The notes: a model not told the origin generated them from the letters alone. 57,099 nt of DNA from Bacteroidales bacterium (GCA_023228725.1 JALOAQ010000001.1:1-57099); one strand, 5' to 3'. Shown: positions 16,760 through 26,781, counted from the first letter of the stretch. A program made the numbers and translations.

Positions 16760-17456
16760 TTTGTAATTCTTTGATTTTTATTTTAAGATTTTCTAATGTT
16801 TTTGAGTCAATTTCTATGTTTTCTAAAACAAAATCATTAAAAAACACAATTTTATTATTTGAAATTAAAGATATTTCTTTAAGATTAATTATAAGATTAT
16901 GAGTTAGTTTAAAAGAAAAATTATTTTTTAAAAAATTTTCAAATTTGAATTTTCCGCAAGTTAGAGTATAATTATTTTTTCTTGTTACTAAACTTGTACT
17001 CTTTTCGTTATTTTGAATAAACAGAATATTTGAAAATTTAATTCTTTCATACTTATTTGCAAGTTTTATAAATATTCTATCGGTTTTATCTAATTTAATT
17101 TTATCATGATCTTTTTCAATAATTTTATAAATAGATTTTAAAAACCGAGGAAATTCAATTGGTTTTACGAGATAATCAGAAACTTTATATTCGTAAGTAT
17201 TTAAAGCATATTTTCTATTTCCTGATATTATAATAATTGATGAATCATAATTAGCTTGTCCTAAAAACTCTAATCCACTCATAAGAGGCATTTCAATATC
17301 TAAAAATATTAAATCTATTTGATTATTCTTAATAAAATCCGATACTTCTTTTGGATTGGAAAAACAAGCTTTAAGTTCTAACAAGTCAGATCTGTGAATA
17401 AAACTTGTCAATTGCTTCTGGGTTAATATGTCGTCATCTAAAATTATGCAATTCAT
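16752..17456 (-). CDS. LytTR-family response regulator
   Basis: A receiver followed by a LytTR DNA-binding domain, 234 residues from the ATG at 17456. The acidic pocket is LDDD (residues 6-9), the phospho-acceptor D53 lies in FLDIEMPLMSG and the Lys in YLVKPIEF. The LytTR part (from about 130) has KFSNILFIQNNEKSTSLV and HNLIINLKEI. I preferred ATG 17456 to the TTG at 17498 because the receiver begins normally (MNCIILDDD). No histidine kinase is encoded nearby. The gene overlaps the aminotransferase and may regulate it, which is inference. Confidence 0.88.
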   Translation of the reverse strand: MNCIILDDDILTQKQLTSFIHRSDLLELKACFSNPKEVSDFIKNNQIDLIFLDIEMPLMSGLEFLGQANYDSSIIIISGNRKYALNTYEYKVSDYLVKPIEFPRFLKSIYKIIEKDHDKIKLDKTDRIFIKLANKYERIKFSNILFIQNNEKSTSLVTRKNNYTLTCGKFKFENFLKNNFSFKLTHNLIINLKEISLISNNKIVFFNDFVLENIEIDSKTLENLKIKIKELQND

Positions 17457-17517
17457 AAAACTTAGTCTCTGTATATTTTTATACGCAAAAAAAACCAAAT
17501 ATGTTATAAAATTAGGC

Positions 17518-18315
17518 TTAAATAAAAAAATATTCTACTAAATCAGAATTGTATTCAACATTAAACAATTTGTTTGCGACATTTGTTATAGTCCCCTTAT
17601 TAGCGCTAGTATATATTTTTATGTTTTGTCTATTAGCTTCTTTTCTATAATTAGAATTAGTCATTAACAAATCTTTAGTTCTGCGTGCAACTGCCTCAGC
17701 TGAATCTATTATTTTTATTTTATTATTTGTAATTTTTTTAATTATTGGAGTAAAAAAAGGATAGTGTGTGCAACCTAAAACTATATGGTCAACATTATGC
17801 TCAATAAAAGGCTTTATATATTTTTTTAAAATATTTTCAACTTCCTCACCATCAAAAACACCATTTTCTGCTAATTCAACTAAACCTTTAGCCACTTGTA
17901 AATGAATGTTTACATAATTTTTGTATTTTTCGCTGGTTTCTATAAATAGCTGACCTCTAAAAGTTCCTTCTGTTGCTAAAACACCAATATTATTAGTTTT
18001 TGTATTTAAACATGCTGGTTTTACAGCTGGCTCTAGCCCCACAATTGGAATTTTGTATTTTTTTCTCATGTCTGAAACTACAGCTGCCGTTGCAGTATTA
18101 CATGCTATTACAATTAATTTACATTTTTTATTTATTAAGAATTTTATTATTTTATCAACTAAAATATAAATTTCATCAACAGACTTAGTTCCATAAGGAG
18201 CATTTTTGCTATCTGCATAATAAATAAAATCTTCATTAGGCAAACTTAGGCTAAGGACTTTTAAAACTGTGAGTCCTCCAATTCCGCTATCTAATACTCC
18301 TATTGGTAAATTCAT
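17518..18315 (-). CDS. murI: glutamate racemase
   Basis: Makes D-glutamate for peptidoglycan. The two catalytic cysteines are visible: C72 in VIACNTATA and C182 in VLGCTHYPF. The N-terminal Asp/Ser motif is VLDSGIGGLTVLK. At 265 residues the length is normal. It is separated from the upstream ompH genes by a strong terminator only 5 nt before its ATG, so it needs read-through or a promoter inside the hairpin region. It is followed by the LytTR regulator 61 nt on. Confidence 0.95.
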   Translation of the reverse strand: MNLPIGVLDSGIGGLTVLKVLSLSLPNEDFIYYADSKNAPYGTKSVDEIYILVDKIIKFLINKKCKLIVIACNTATAAVVSDMRKKYKIPIVGLEPAVKPACLNTKTNNIGVLATEGTFRGQLFIETSEKYKNYVNIHLQVAKGLVELAENGVFDGEEVENILKKYIKPFIEHNVDHIVLGCTHYPFFTPIIKKITNNKIKIIDSAEAVARRTKDLLMTNSNYRKEANRQNIKIYTSANKGTITNVANKLFNVEYNSDLVEYFFI

Positions 18316-18319
18316 GATA

Positions 18320-18347
18320 AAAAAAAACCCGACTTTAATCGGGATTA
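18320..18347 (-). terminator. rho-independent terminator between ompH and murI
   Basis: On the minus strand CCCGA and TCGGG pair around a 6-nt loop and are followed by eight T. It ends the bamA-ompH transcript. Confidence 0.8.
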
Positions 18348-18364
18348 AAATTACAAAATTTTAT

Positions 18365-18865
18365 TTATTTAACTCCAAGTTTTATTTTCACATCATTAGT
18401 AATATCCACACTTTCTTCAGAAAAATACAAAAGAGTAGAAACCTCAAAAACATATAAAAGTGATTTTTCTGCTGCAACAGTTTTAATAGCTTCTTGAATT
18501 CTAGTATAAATAGGTTCTAATAATTCAAGTTCTTTATTTTGCATATCTTCTTGAGCTCTTACCTGAAATGCTTGCGTTCTTTGCTGAAGATTAACTATTT
18601 CTTCTTCTTTCATTTGAGCAATGGATGGCGAGTAGCTATCTTTATTAGCCATATAGTCGCTGTATTTAGTTTCTAATTCTTTAGATAGGCTTTGCAACTG
18701 GGTTTCTAAAGTTTTAGCATATTCTTCAACAGATTTTGTGGCTGCTTCTCTTTCTGGCATACTAGCAAAAATTTCGTTTGTGTCAACATGTCCGAATTTT
18801 AGTTTTTGAGCAAAACCTGATAGTGCCACTCCCAACACTACGCATAAAATAATAATTTTTTTCAT
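18365..18865 (-). CDS. OmpH/Skp-family periplasmic chaperone (second copy)
   Basis: 166 residues with a signal peptide (KKIIILCVVLGVALSGFAQ), then KFGHVDTNEIFASMPE, a long alpha-helical coiled-coil arm (about 45-125) and a short return strand (LLYVFEVSTLLYFSEESVDIT). This is the Skp tentacle plan. Skp-type chaperones carry unfolded outer-membrane proteins to BamA, encoded upstream. It is the last gene before the terminator. Confidence 0.88.
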   Translation of the reverse strand: MKKIIILCVVLGVALSGFAQKLKFGHVDTNEIFASMPEREAATKSVEEYAKTLETQLQSLSKELETKYSDYMANKDSYSPSIAQMKEEEIVNLQQRTQAFQVRAQEDMQNKELELLEPIYTRIQEAIKTVAAEKSLLYVFEVSTLLYFSEESVDITNDVKIKLGVK

Positions 18866-18898
18866 ATTTATTTTTTAAAATTTTGGCAAATATAATAA

Positions 18899-19411
18899 TT
18901 AATTTTTATAACCTAACTTTTTTAATACATCATCGCTTTTATCATGCTTAGGGTCTGTGTATAACATATTTAAGCTGTTTGCAGTATCAAAAATAATTGC
19001 ATAAGAACCTTCTTGAGCTATTTCTTTTATTGCATTAAAAATATCGTCTTGAAGTGGTTTTATTAGCTCTTCGCGTTTTTTAAATAATAAACCATCTTTA
19101 CCAAAATATTTTTGTTGCTTATCTCTCATTTCTTTTTCTTTTTTCATAATTTCTTCTTCGCGTTTCATTCTAAGCTCTTCTGTTAGCAAAACTCTTTCCG
19201 ACTGATAATCTTTATACATTCTATCAATATTATCTTTCATTAAGTCAATTTCTTTTTTCCATTCTTCAGAAATTTCATCAAGCTGAGTTTTAGCAGATTC
19301 GTAAGTGGGAATATTGTTTAAAATATATTCAGTATCCACATAAGCAGTTTTTTGGGAAAAAACTAATCCCGAAAATATTGCGGCGATAAATAAAACAAAT
19401 AATTTTTTCAT
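18899..19411 (-). CDS. OmpH/Skp-family periplasmic chaperone (first copy)
   Basis: 170 residues: signal peptide to about 20 (FSQKTAYVDTEYILNNIP), a highly charged helical arm (MKDNIDRMYKDYQSERVLLTE and onward) and a C-terminal strand YAIIFDTANSLNMLYTDP. It is a paralogue of the next gene; tandem ompH pairs after bamA are typical of Bacteroidota. It is expected to escort outer-membrane proteins across the periplasm. Confidence 0.9.
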   Translation of the reverse strand: MKKLFVLFIAAIFSGLVFSQKTAYVDTEYILNNIPTYESAKTQLDEISEEWKKEIDLMKDNIDRMYKDYQSERVLLTEELRMKREEEIMKKEKEMRDKQQKYFGKDGLLFKKREELIKPLQDDIFNAIKEIAQEGSYAIIFDTANSLNMLYTDPKHDKSDDVLKKLGYKN

Positions 19412-19472
19412 AGTTTAAAATTTTTAATATTTAGATAATTTAATAAATACAAATTGTGTTCCAAATTAAGTT

Positions 19473-22013
19473 TTAAAATTGTTGTCCTATCACAAAATGA
19501 AATTGCGAACCATTAGAGCCTGTTGAACCCGAAAGTTCGTCAAAACCATATCCCCAGTCAACTCCCAACATTCCAATCATAGGCATAAAAATTCTAACAC
19601 CAACTCCGGCTGAACGTTTTAAATCAAATGGATCAAAATTTTCTGAAGAATACCAGGCATTTCCTGCTTCAAGAAATCCAATCATATATAAAGTTGCAGT
19701 TGGTGCTAAAGACAAAGGATACCTAAGTTCTAAAGTAAATTTATCATATATATTCCCGCCATTATATGGAGTTAAGGAATTATTTAAATAACCTCTTAAA
19801 CCAATAGTTTCTAGTCCATATAAATTATATCCGTAAAGTCCGTCTCCTCCAACCTGAAAGCCTTCAAAAGGCGATGGACCAAGTTTTTTATTATACATTG
19901 CTAACATTCCAAACTCAAACTTCGACATTAAAACCAAGGCTCTGCTACTTCCATCGCGACTTCCTGCAAGAGTTGTAAACCATTGACCGGTAAATTTATA
20001 TTTATGGTATTCTATCCATTTATATCTTTCTTGGGCTGTCATACTTGCAGTATAATCTTTGCCATTAAATAAAGAATACGGAGGAGTAAGCTCTACAGAG
20101 ACAGAAAAGTTTGAACCTGTTGTTGGGAATATCGGGTTTGGTCCAGATGAGCTTCGTCCTAAAACTGTTTTAAAGCTAAAATTATTTGAACGCCCTGTTC
20201 TATAAAGCGTAAAACCTGGACTAGGATAATCTTTTAAATTATAATGTTTAAAAGAAAGTTCATTATAAAGCGTAAAATAATCGTCAGGAACACGTAGTCT
20301 TTGTCCTAAACCAAAACCTGCACCAGTAACTTTAAAAAAGTACATACTTGTATCTTGAAAACTAGGATTAGACATTAAGGAATGATAAACTGAAGTTGTA
20401 AATGAATTTGGTTTTTTGCCACCAAACCAAGGCTCTATAAATGTAAAAGAATAATTTTGATACCAAAGTCCAGAGGCTTGTACTCTAAGCGAAAGGCGTT
20501 GTCCGTCTCCACTTGGTAATGGGCGGTATGCTTTTGGATTAAAAGTATTTCGTAAAGAGAAATTATTAAAAGTTAATCCTAAAGTTCCCACAATAATTCC
20601 TGCCCCATATCCTCCCGAAAGTTCTATCTGGTCAGAGGGTTTTTCTTCTACAAGATATTCTAAATCAACAGTTCCACTTACTGGGTCGGGCTGAAAATCT
20701 ACATTTAGTTTTTCAGGGTCAAAATAACCAAGTTGAGCTAATTCCCTAATTGTTCTCTGAACTTCTGAACGCTTATATAAAGCACCAGGACGAGTTCTAA
20801 TTTCACGCATTACAACATGGTCGTTAGTCCTAGTGTTTCCTGTAATATTTACTCTATTTACTCTTGCTTGCTTGCCTTCATATACTCGCATTTCAATATC
20901 TATTGAGTCATTTTCAACCAAAACCTCAACTGGATTTATATTTGAGAAAAGATAACCGTTATCTTGATAAATCGACATAACTCCGTCAGGATCGTATAAT
21001 AATCTTTCGTTAAGATGTTTTTGGTTGTAAACATCTCCTTTTTTAATTCCAAGAATTCTGTCTAAAAGTTCTGAATTGTGCTTAGTGTTACCAATCCATG
21101 TGATATTTCTAAAATAATATTTTTTACCTTCGTCAATATTGACATTTACAGTTATTGTTCCCTTAGGATTTTTTATAATAGAATCCGAAGTAATTCTGGC
21201 ATCTCTATATCCCAACTCATTATATTTACTAATTATATTATTTTTGTCATCTTCGTATTTTTCGGGTATCATTTTAGAAGATTTAAAAACATTATACCAT
21301 GTTTTACGTTTGGTGTCTTTCATAGCTCTACGAAGTTTCCAATCTCCGCGTTTTTGGGCTGACAAATAAAAGTCATAAAACTTTTTTTCTTCACCAATAT
21401 TTTCACTGCCTATAAAATTTATATCTTCAATTTTTACCCTATTTGCCTTATTTATTTCAAAAATTAAAACTTTTGAATTTACTAAACTTGTATCTTCTTC
21501 TTGCTTTGTATTTACGCTAACATTTCTATATCCTTTATCTATAAAATAATCTTTTACTTTTTTCTCAGAAAATAAAATAGTGTTTTCGGTTATTTGTGTT
21601 CCTTTAATAAGTTTTATTAAATCTCTAATATCATCGGCTTCTCCTTTTTTAATGCCTGTAAAAGAGAATTTCGACAACCTCGGTCTTTCTTCTAAATAAA
21701 TATCTAAAAACACTACATTATTAACAAGTCTAGTCATGCTGATTTTTACATCAGAAAATAATCCTTGCTCCCATAAAATTTTAATTGCTTTAGTAATATC
21801 ATCACCGGGTATTGTAATTTTATTTCCAATTTCAAGGCCGGTAAGATATAATAAAACATTATGGTCTAAATATTGTATTCCCGAAATTGTTAGGCCACCA
21901 ATTTCATATTCTTTTGGATTTGAATAATCAATAACATTAAGGTTTGTGCTATGCTGTGCATTTGAATAAATACTAATAAAGGAGAATAATATTATTTGTA
22001 ATAGTTTTTTCAT
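19473..22013 (-). CDS. bamA: outer-membrane protein assembly factor BamA
   Basis: 846 residues: signal peptide, about five POTRA domains (first around YEIGGLTISGIQYLD, later NVDIDEGKKYYFRNITWIGN and RVNRVNITGNTRTNDHVVMREI), then an Omp85 16-stranded barrel from about residue 440. The L6 loop motif appears as LRGY (GLRGYLNNSL), and the last strand ends in Phe. It inserts barrels into the outer membrane. It is followed by two Skp-like genes and preceded 4 nt away by uppS, one envelope-biogenesis operon. Confidence 0.96.
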   Translation of the reverse strand: MKKLLQIILFSFISIYSNAQHSTNLNVIDYSNPKEYEIGGLTISGIQYLDHNVLLYLTGLEIGNKITIPGDDITKAIKILWEQGLFSDVKISMTRLVNNVVFLDIYLEERPRLSKFSFTGIKKGEADDIRDLIKLIKGTQITENTILFSEKKVKDYFIDKGYRNVSVNTKQEEDTSLVNSKVLIFEINKANRVKIEDINFIGSENIGEEKKFYDFYLSAQKRGDWKLRRAMKDTKRKTWYNVFKSSKMIPEKYEDDKNNIISKYNELGYRDARITSDSIIKNPKGTITVNVNIDEGKKYYFRNITWIGNTKHNSELLDRILGIKKGDVYNQKHLNERLLYDPDGVMSIYQDNGYLFSNINPVEVLVENDSIDIEMRVYEGKQARVNRVNITGNTRTNDHVVMREIRTRPGALYKRSEVQRTIRELAQLGYFDPEKLNVDFQPDPVSGTVDLEYLVEEKPSDQIELSGGYGAGIIVGTLGLTFNNFSLRNTFNPKAYRPLPSGDGQRLSLRVQASGLWYQNYSFTFIEPWFGGKKPNSFTTSVYHSLMSNPSFQDTSMYFFKVTGAGFGLGQRLRVPDDYFTLYNELSFKHYNLKDYPSPGFTLYRTGRSNNFSFKTVLGRSSSGPNPIFPTTGSNFSVSVELTPPYSLFNGKDYTASMTAQERYKWIEYHKYKFTGQWFTTLAGSRDGSSRALVLMSKFEFGMLAMYNKKLGPSPFEGFQVGGDGLYGYNLYGLETIGLRGYLNNSLTPYNGGNIYDKFTLELRYPLSLAPTATLYMIGFLEAGNAWYSSENFDPFDLKRSAGVGVRIFMPMIGMLGVDWGYGFDELSGSTGSNGSQFHFVIGQQF

Positions 22014-22017
22014 TTTT

Positions 22018-22758
22018 TTAAGTTAATTGTTCACTGATTTTTCCAAAACGTCTTTCTCTATTTTGATAATTTATTATAGCCTTATAAAATTCCTCTTTTG
22101 AAAAATCAGGCCAAAATCTTGGTGTAAAATATAATTCAGAATATGCTAACTGATAAAGTAAAAAATTGCTAATTCTTTCTTCACCGCTAGTTCTTATTAA
22201 AAGTTCAGGGTCGGGAATATCATTTGTTGATAAATATGATTTAAAAGTATTTTCATCAATTTTTTCAGGGTCTAATATATTTGCTTTACAATCTTGAGCA
22301 ATATTTTTACAAGCATTTATTATATCCCATCTTCCGCTATAATTAAGTGCAACAACAAAATTTAATGCGTCATTATTTTTTGTTTCTTCTACTGCTAATT
22401 TAAGCTTTTTTTGGACAAATGTATCTAATTTAGAAATATCACCAATTACAGAAATCTTAATATTATTATTTTTTATTTCTTTAAGTTCTTTGTCAATTGT
22501 TCCAACTAAAAGATCCATCAATCCAAGAATTTCTGATTTTGGTCTATTCCAGTTTTCTGTAGAAAAAGCGTAAACAGTTAAAAATTTTATTCCAAGTTCG
22601 CTACAAACTTCTATGCTAGATTTTACCGAATTAGCACCGGCTTGATGCCCTTTTAATCTAGCTTTTCCTTTAGCTTTTGCCCACCTGCCGTTGCCGTCCA
22701 TTATTATTGCAACGTGTTTTGGAATTTTATTTTTATCTATTTCGTTTATTAAGGACAT
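22018..22758 (-). CDS. uppS: undecaprenyl diphosphate synthase (isoprenyl transferase)
   Basis: A cis-prenyltransferase that makes the C55 lipid carrier. The catalytic Asp is D21 in IIMDGNGRWAKAKG. Further family motifs are FLTVYAFSTENWNRP, NFVVALNYSGRWDI and the C-terminal DPELLIRTSGEERISNFLLY. 246 residues is standard. It is 4 nt from bamA and 10 nt from the PorG-like gene. Confidence 0.96.
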   Translation of the reverse strand: MSLINEIDKNKIPKHVAIIMDGNGRWAKAKGKARLKGHQAGANSVKSSIEVCSELGIKFLTVYAFSTENWNRPKSEILGLMDLLVGTIDKELKEIKNNNIKISVIGDISKLDTFVQKKLKLAVEETKNNDALNFVVALNYSGRWDIINACKNIAQDCKANILDPEKIDENTFKSYLSTNDIPDPELLIRTSGEERISNFLLYQLAYSELYFTPRFWPDFSKEEFYKAIINYQNRERRFGKISEQLT

Positions 22759-22768
22759 TTATTTAATT

Positions 22769-23485
22769 TTATTCGTAATAAGCAGGACAACCTAATCCTC
22801 CTAATTTAAAAGTGTAAGAAACTGTTAAATTTGCAAAAGAATACCAATCTTTTGTGTATAAAAAACCTGTTTGTTTGTGTCTGTTTGCTTCGTTTATATT
22901 AATTCCATAAGCAGAGTCGTAATTTTTTAAATCTTCTCCTATTAAATTATCTAAACCGTCCGAAAAAGTTCGTCTAAATGTCCACTCTATTCCAACAACT
23001 AACCGAGGTCTAATGTTTTTTTTAACTCCCATTCCTATTGGGACAGCCATATTTAAAGCTTGGGTCGAAGATGCTAAATAAACTGCAAGTCCAGTGTGAA
23101 TATATGGAGTAAAACTTTTCTTTTTTATGTCTCCAATTTCGTAAGGCAAAAAAGTAACTTCAAACATAGAAGCAATTTCTACTAAATTTGTTTCAAAACT
23201 GTGGTCTCTTTGTTGTTGAAAAGCATTCTTAAAATCTATATCTGCAGCCGATAGTTTGGTAGCAATTCCACTTAGTCTAACTGCTATTCGCGGGTTTATA
23301 TGATATTTCATAAAAAGTCCAAGATTTAAGTGTGGGGAATAAAAATGTTTGTGCATATTAATATCACCCATATAATATGAGCCACCAGCAGTTGGACCAA
23401 TTTCAAAACCTTTTTGAGCTATACTTTTTGTTGGTAAAAATAATAATGCAATAATAAAAAATAATAATGCAATACTTTTCTGCAT
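22769..23485 (-). CDS. PorG-like outer-membrane protein (DUF6089)
   Basis: A 238-residue outer-membrane barrel: signal peptide (SIALLFFIIALLFLPTKSIAQ), then GFEIGPTAGGSYYMGDIN, aromatic strands and the end LGGLGCPAYYE. It lies directly upstream of uppS-bamA-ompH-ompH, the position held by PorG in Porphyromonas (from memory). PorG is a component of the type IX secretion machinery. I chose the ATG at 23485, which gives a normal signal peptide, over 23530, which adds a basic 15-residue leader. Confidence 0.78.
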   Translation of the reverse strand: MQKSIALLFFIIALLFLPTKSIAQKGFEIGPTAGGSYYMGDINMHKHFYSPHLNLGLFMKYHINPRIAVRLSGIATKLSAADIDFKNAFQQQRDHSFETNLVEIASMFEVTFLPYEIGDIKKKSFTPYIHTGLAVYLASSTQALNMAVPIGMGVKKNIRPRLVVGIEWTFRRTFSDGLDNLIGEDLKNYDSAYGININEANRHKQTGFLYTKDWYSFANLTVSYTFKLGGLGCPAYYE

Positions 23486-23572
23486 TATTATTAAAATATT
23501 TTTAATTAATATGTTTTTTCTGCCCCGCATTCTTCTATCAACGAAAACTTAGTTAAAATATTTTATCAGATA

Positions 23573-24466
23573 CTAAAATTTAGGCATTCCTGGTAATCCT
23601 GGTCTTAGTTTATAAGTAAGTTTTACTGTTAAATACATATATGCGTCATTGTAATTAGTTTGCCCACGTTGTTGACCTGGACCTGTACCTCTCCAACTTG
23701 GGTTTGCTGTTCCACTACTAAAATAAGCAGCAATTGGGTCTGTAAAAATTTCGGGGTCAACATAAGTACTACTAACGTCATCAATATAATCTGTAAAATA
23801 ATATTTCACAGCATATTCTGCACCTATACCAAAATTTCTATCTATCATATAATTTATACCAATACCTAATGGAATTCCGAAAGCTATTCTTGAATATTTT
23901 TCACGAGTTGGAATAATTCCTTGTCCTTCTGTTCCTAGAGGTTGTAAAGCATACCATTTTCCATCTGTATATTGCCCTTTTGGATTAAAATACATTCCTG
24001 AAATTCCTGTAAATATATATAAATTAGGAATATTACCTGCTCCTTTAACCCTTTTCAAATCGTATCTGTGTCCATATTTTTCTTTCATTATAGAAAATTG
24101 AATGTTTGCAGATAAGTCAACAAATGGAGATCTAAAACTAATGTTTCTGTTGTATCTATTTTCTTCTCCCGACAACTCATCGCTACCATAAAGCCTTCCA
24201 TATATTAGATTTGTTGAAATTGCCCAAGATTCAGATAATTTATAACTATAACCAGCTTGAAACTGCCACCTTGAAGAATAAAAATCAAAGTCTTTTACAA
24301 AATGAGAACCAACAGTTTTAGAGCCTCCTAATTCGCCTAAAAAATTGTTAGTCCCTCCACCAATTGATACCTCGTGACGTATTTTTCTCCAGTGAACATT
24401 GTATTGTGCTAATACAAAACTTCCTGATATTATAAATATTAACAAAAAAGTAATTAATCTTTTCAT
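23573..24466 (-). CDS. second PorG-like outer-membrane barrel protein
   Basis: 297 residues with a signal peptide (RLITFLLIFIISGSFVLAQ). The mature part starts RKIRHEVSIGGGTNNFLGELGG and contains FGIPLGIGINYMIDRNFGIGAEYAVKYYFTDYIDD, a pattern typical of DUF6089-type barrels, and it ends LRPGLPGMPKF. It resembles the next gene in plan, though it is longer. Tandem PorG-like genes at this locus suggest duplication. A role in type IX secretion is inferred only from position. Confidence 0.72.
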   Translation of the reverse strand: MKRLITFLLIFIISGSFVLAQYNVHWRKIRHEVSIGGGTNNFLGELGGSKTVGSHFVKDFDFYSSRWQFQAGYSYKLSESWAISTNLIYGRLYGSDELSGEENRYNRNISFRSPFVDLSANIQFSIMKEKYGHRYDLKRVKGAGNIPNLYIFTGISGMYFNPKGQYTDGKWYALQPLGTEGQGIIPTREKYSRIAFGIPLGIGINYMIDRNFGIGAEYAVKYYFTDYIDDVSSTYVDPEIFTDPIAAYFSSGTANPSWRGTGPGQQRGQTNYNDAYMYLTVKLTYKLRPGLPGMPKF

Positions 24467-24513
24467 CTTTTTAATTTTAAAAAAAACAATATAACCTTCT
24501 GATTTTCAGAGGA

Positions 24514-25395
24514 TTAGTTTCTTATGTCCCTGCCCCACATTAGTTTCTCCCTCAAAGTGCTAAAATAAGTATTTTCAAACAAATTAACAAAATTAATATA
24601 AAAATTTGCACGTTTTATTAAAATTTCTTTAAAATTATCTATGCCATACGCCCTATGATCAAGTGATGCCAAGACTTTACCCTCTTGCGAATCAACAGAA
24701 ATTTTTATTTCAGAATTTGCAGAAATAACCAATGGTCTAACCGTTAAATTATGATTTGCTATTGGAGTTATCACAAAAACATTGGATTGAGGAGCAACAA
24801 TTGGTCCTCCACAACTCATAGAATAAGCTGTTGAACCTGTTGGAGTAGAAACAATTAAACCATCTGACCAATACGTGTTTATAAAGTTGCCATCTGAATA
24901 TACTTTGGTTTTTATCATACTTAATCTTGATTTTTTTTGTATCACAAAATCATTTAAACAAAAGTCTTTACTACCATAAAATTTATTATCGGCTTCAATT
25001 TGTATAAGCATTCGCTTTTCAAGACAGTATTTTTTTTCAAAAATTAAATTTAAAGCTGCTAAAAAACTATTTGAACTCACATAAGATAAAAAACCTAATT
25101 TCCCTGTATTAATTCCTAATATTGGAATTTCTAAATTACCTACTAAACTTGCTGCTTCCAAAAAAGTGCCATCTCCACCAATGCTAAAAACAAAATCAAA
25201 TTTTATATCTTCGGGCAAAGCATTTTTATAAACTCCTTTTACTTTTGGTTTATAAAGAACTTTTTTTGAAATAAAATCTAAAAATTTATTATTTATATAA
25301 ATATTAATATCGCGTTTTATTAACTCTTCAAATAGCTGAATTGCCATACCGTTAAAACTGTTTCCAAAATTTCGTCCAAATATCGCTATGTTCAT
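24514..25395 (-). CDS. nadK: NAD kinase
   Basis: Phosphorylates NAD to NADP. It has GGDGT at residues 73-77, the NDF segment (CLNDFVIQK), the substrate loop DGLIVSTPTGSTAYSMSCGGPI and TPIANHNLTVRPLV. 293 residues is normal. It is directly adjacent to the POTRA-barrel gene, with no gap, inside the long minus-strand cluster. Confidence 0.96.
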   Translation of the reverse strand: MNIAIFGRNFGNSFNGMAIQLFEELIKRDINIYINNKFLDFISKKVLYKPKVKGVYKNALPEDIKFDFVFSIGGDGTFLEAASLVGNLEIPILGINTGKLGFLSYVSSNSFLAALNLIFEKKYCLEKRMLIQIEADNKFYGSKDFCLNDFVIQKKSRLSMIKTKVYSDGNFINTYWSDGLIVSTPTGSTAYSMSCGGPIVAPQSNVFVITPIANHNLTVRPLVISANSEIKISVDSQEGKVLASLDHRAYGIDNFKEILIKRANFYINFVNLFENTYFSTLREKLMWGRDIRN

Positions 25396-26781
25396 CTAAT
25401 ATAATTTTATAAGTGGCGTTTGATAATTTACAAATATACCTATTTTTGAGAAATTTGGAATATAAGTTAAATTTATTTGCAATAATCTTTCATAATATGT
25501 CTCAATCGAAAGGCCTAAGCCAAAAGTATAATTTATTTTTTTGTTAAATTCATTGTTCGCATTAAAAACATTGTTATATCCATCTGTGTAAATTAAATCA
25601 CCAAATGCTTCCAAATAAATTTTTGTATATGCTTTTTTAAATTCCTTTGGCAGAAAGTTTGGCAAATTATGTATTTTAGTTTTACTTAGCAAAAAAGACA
25701 AAGTATTTTGAGTTTTCACCGAATTATTACCTATAAAATAATAATATTCATAACCTCTAATCCAAAAATCTTTACCAAATTCCAATTGAGCTTGAAAATA
25801 TGGGTTTTGCGAGTTTTTTTCTTTATAATATTTATAAGAATTTGAAGTGTGAATTGCAAAACGTGAATTATCTATTGTCTTATGAGCCTGAAAATCAAGA
25901 TTGTATCCAACAAATGAAGTAAAGCAATTATTCAAATTATACCAATATCCTAAATTTGTATTTATTAAAAAACCATTGTTTGCATACACTTTATTATTGC
26001 GACTATCAAAATTATAATAAATAAGCGGATTAAAATAATCTGAAATAATTTTTTGCTCTAATACTTCTGTTGTATTAATGTTTTCTTGCAAATAGTGCTT
26101 GTAGGCCATTCCTAAACCTACTTGATTGTTTATGTTTATTCTAAAAGAATATATGAAATAGGAATTAAAATTTAAAAAATCAGCAAATTCGTAAACTGCT
26201 TTATTATCAAGAATTTTAGAAACAATATTTTTTTGAATAAATGTTTCTGCACTTATTTTTAAGCCATGGTTTTGTGTTTTTTCAAAATTCTGCAAAAATA
26301 ATGATAGTGAGTAGTGTTGCCTAAATCCTCCTCTAAGTTTTATCCTAAAAAAATTATTTTCCCCTTTTATATTATGTAATTCAACAACAGCTCCATAGTT
26401 TATCCGACTTAAATCTTTATCTATAATAAAACTCGATAAGTTTCTGCTTCCATGTTCAAAAATCGGATAAAACCAAAAATACCACCTTTCTTCAAGATTT
26501 ATTTCTATAAATACAAGGTCTTGATAAATTTCATAAGTTAAATTTACATAATTAAATAAACTTGTTCTTAAAAGATTTTGCTCTGAATTTTCAATTAGTT
26601 TTTCAAGTTTTGAATATTCAATACTATCTTTTTCACTAAACTCAAGTTCTTTTAAAATTACTTCTTTTTTAGTTTTATTATTTCCTTTTACAGAAATTTC
26701 TGAAATTATATAATTTTGACTTTGTGCTGATTTAGATAAAACAAAGACAATTAAAGCAAATATTATTAAACAATTTCTCAA
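25396..26781 (-). CDS. POTRA-containing Omp85/TamA-like outer-membrane protein
   Basis: 461 residues: signal peptide to about 21, one POTRA domain (YIISEISVKGNNKTKKEVILKELEF, about 24-95), then a barrel of about 360 residues with many aromatic strands. Near residue 345 is FWIRGYEYYYF, which resembles the RGY/RGF signature of Omp85 loop 6. It is much shorter than BamA. The start is a TTG overlapping the CBS-gene stop (TTGA), with no in-frame ATG before the signal peptide. A function in lipid or protein transport is unknown. Confidence 0.75.
   Translation of the reverse strand: MRNCLIIFALIVFVLSKSAQSQNYIISEISVKGNNKTKKEVILKELEFSEKDSIEYSKLEKLIENSEQNLLRTSLFNYVNLTYEIYQDLVFIEINLEERWYFWFYPIFEHGSRNLSSFIIDKDLSRINYGAVVELHNIKGENNFFRIKLRGGFRQHYSLSLFLQNFEKTQNHGLKISAETFIQKNIVSKILDNKAVYEFADFLNFNSYFIYSFRININNQVGLGMAYKHYLQENINTTEVLEQKIISDYFNPLIYYNFDSRNNKVYANNGFLINTNLGYWYNLNNCFTSFVGYNLDFQAHKTIDNSRFAIHTSNSYKYYKEKNSQNPYFQAQLEFGKDFWIRGYEYYYFIGNNSVKTQNTLSFLLSKTKIHNLPNFLPKEFKKAYTKIYLEAFGDLIYTDGYNNVFNANNEFNKKINYTFGLGLSIETYYERLLQINLTYIPNFSKIGIFVNYQTPLIKLY

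Noticed and set aside
23444..23490. AATAATAATGCAATA tandem repeat as a CRISPR-like or regulatory repeat
   Set aside because: It falls inside the signal-peptide coding region of the PorG-like gene; low-complexity Ile/Leu/Ala codons explain it.
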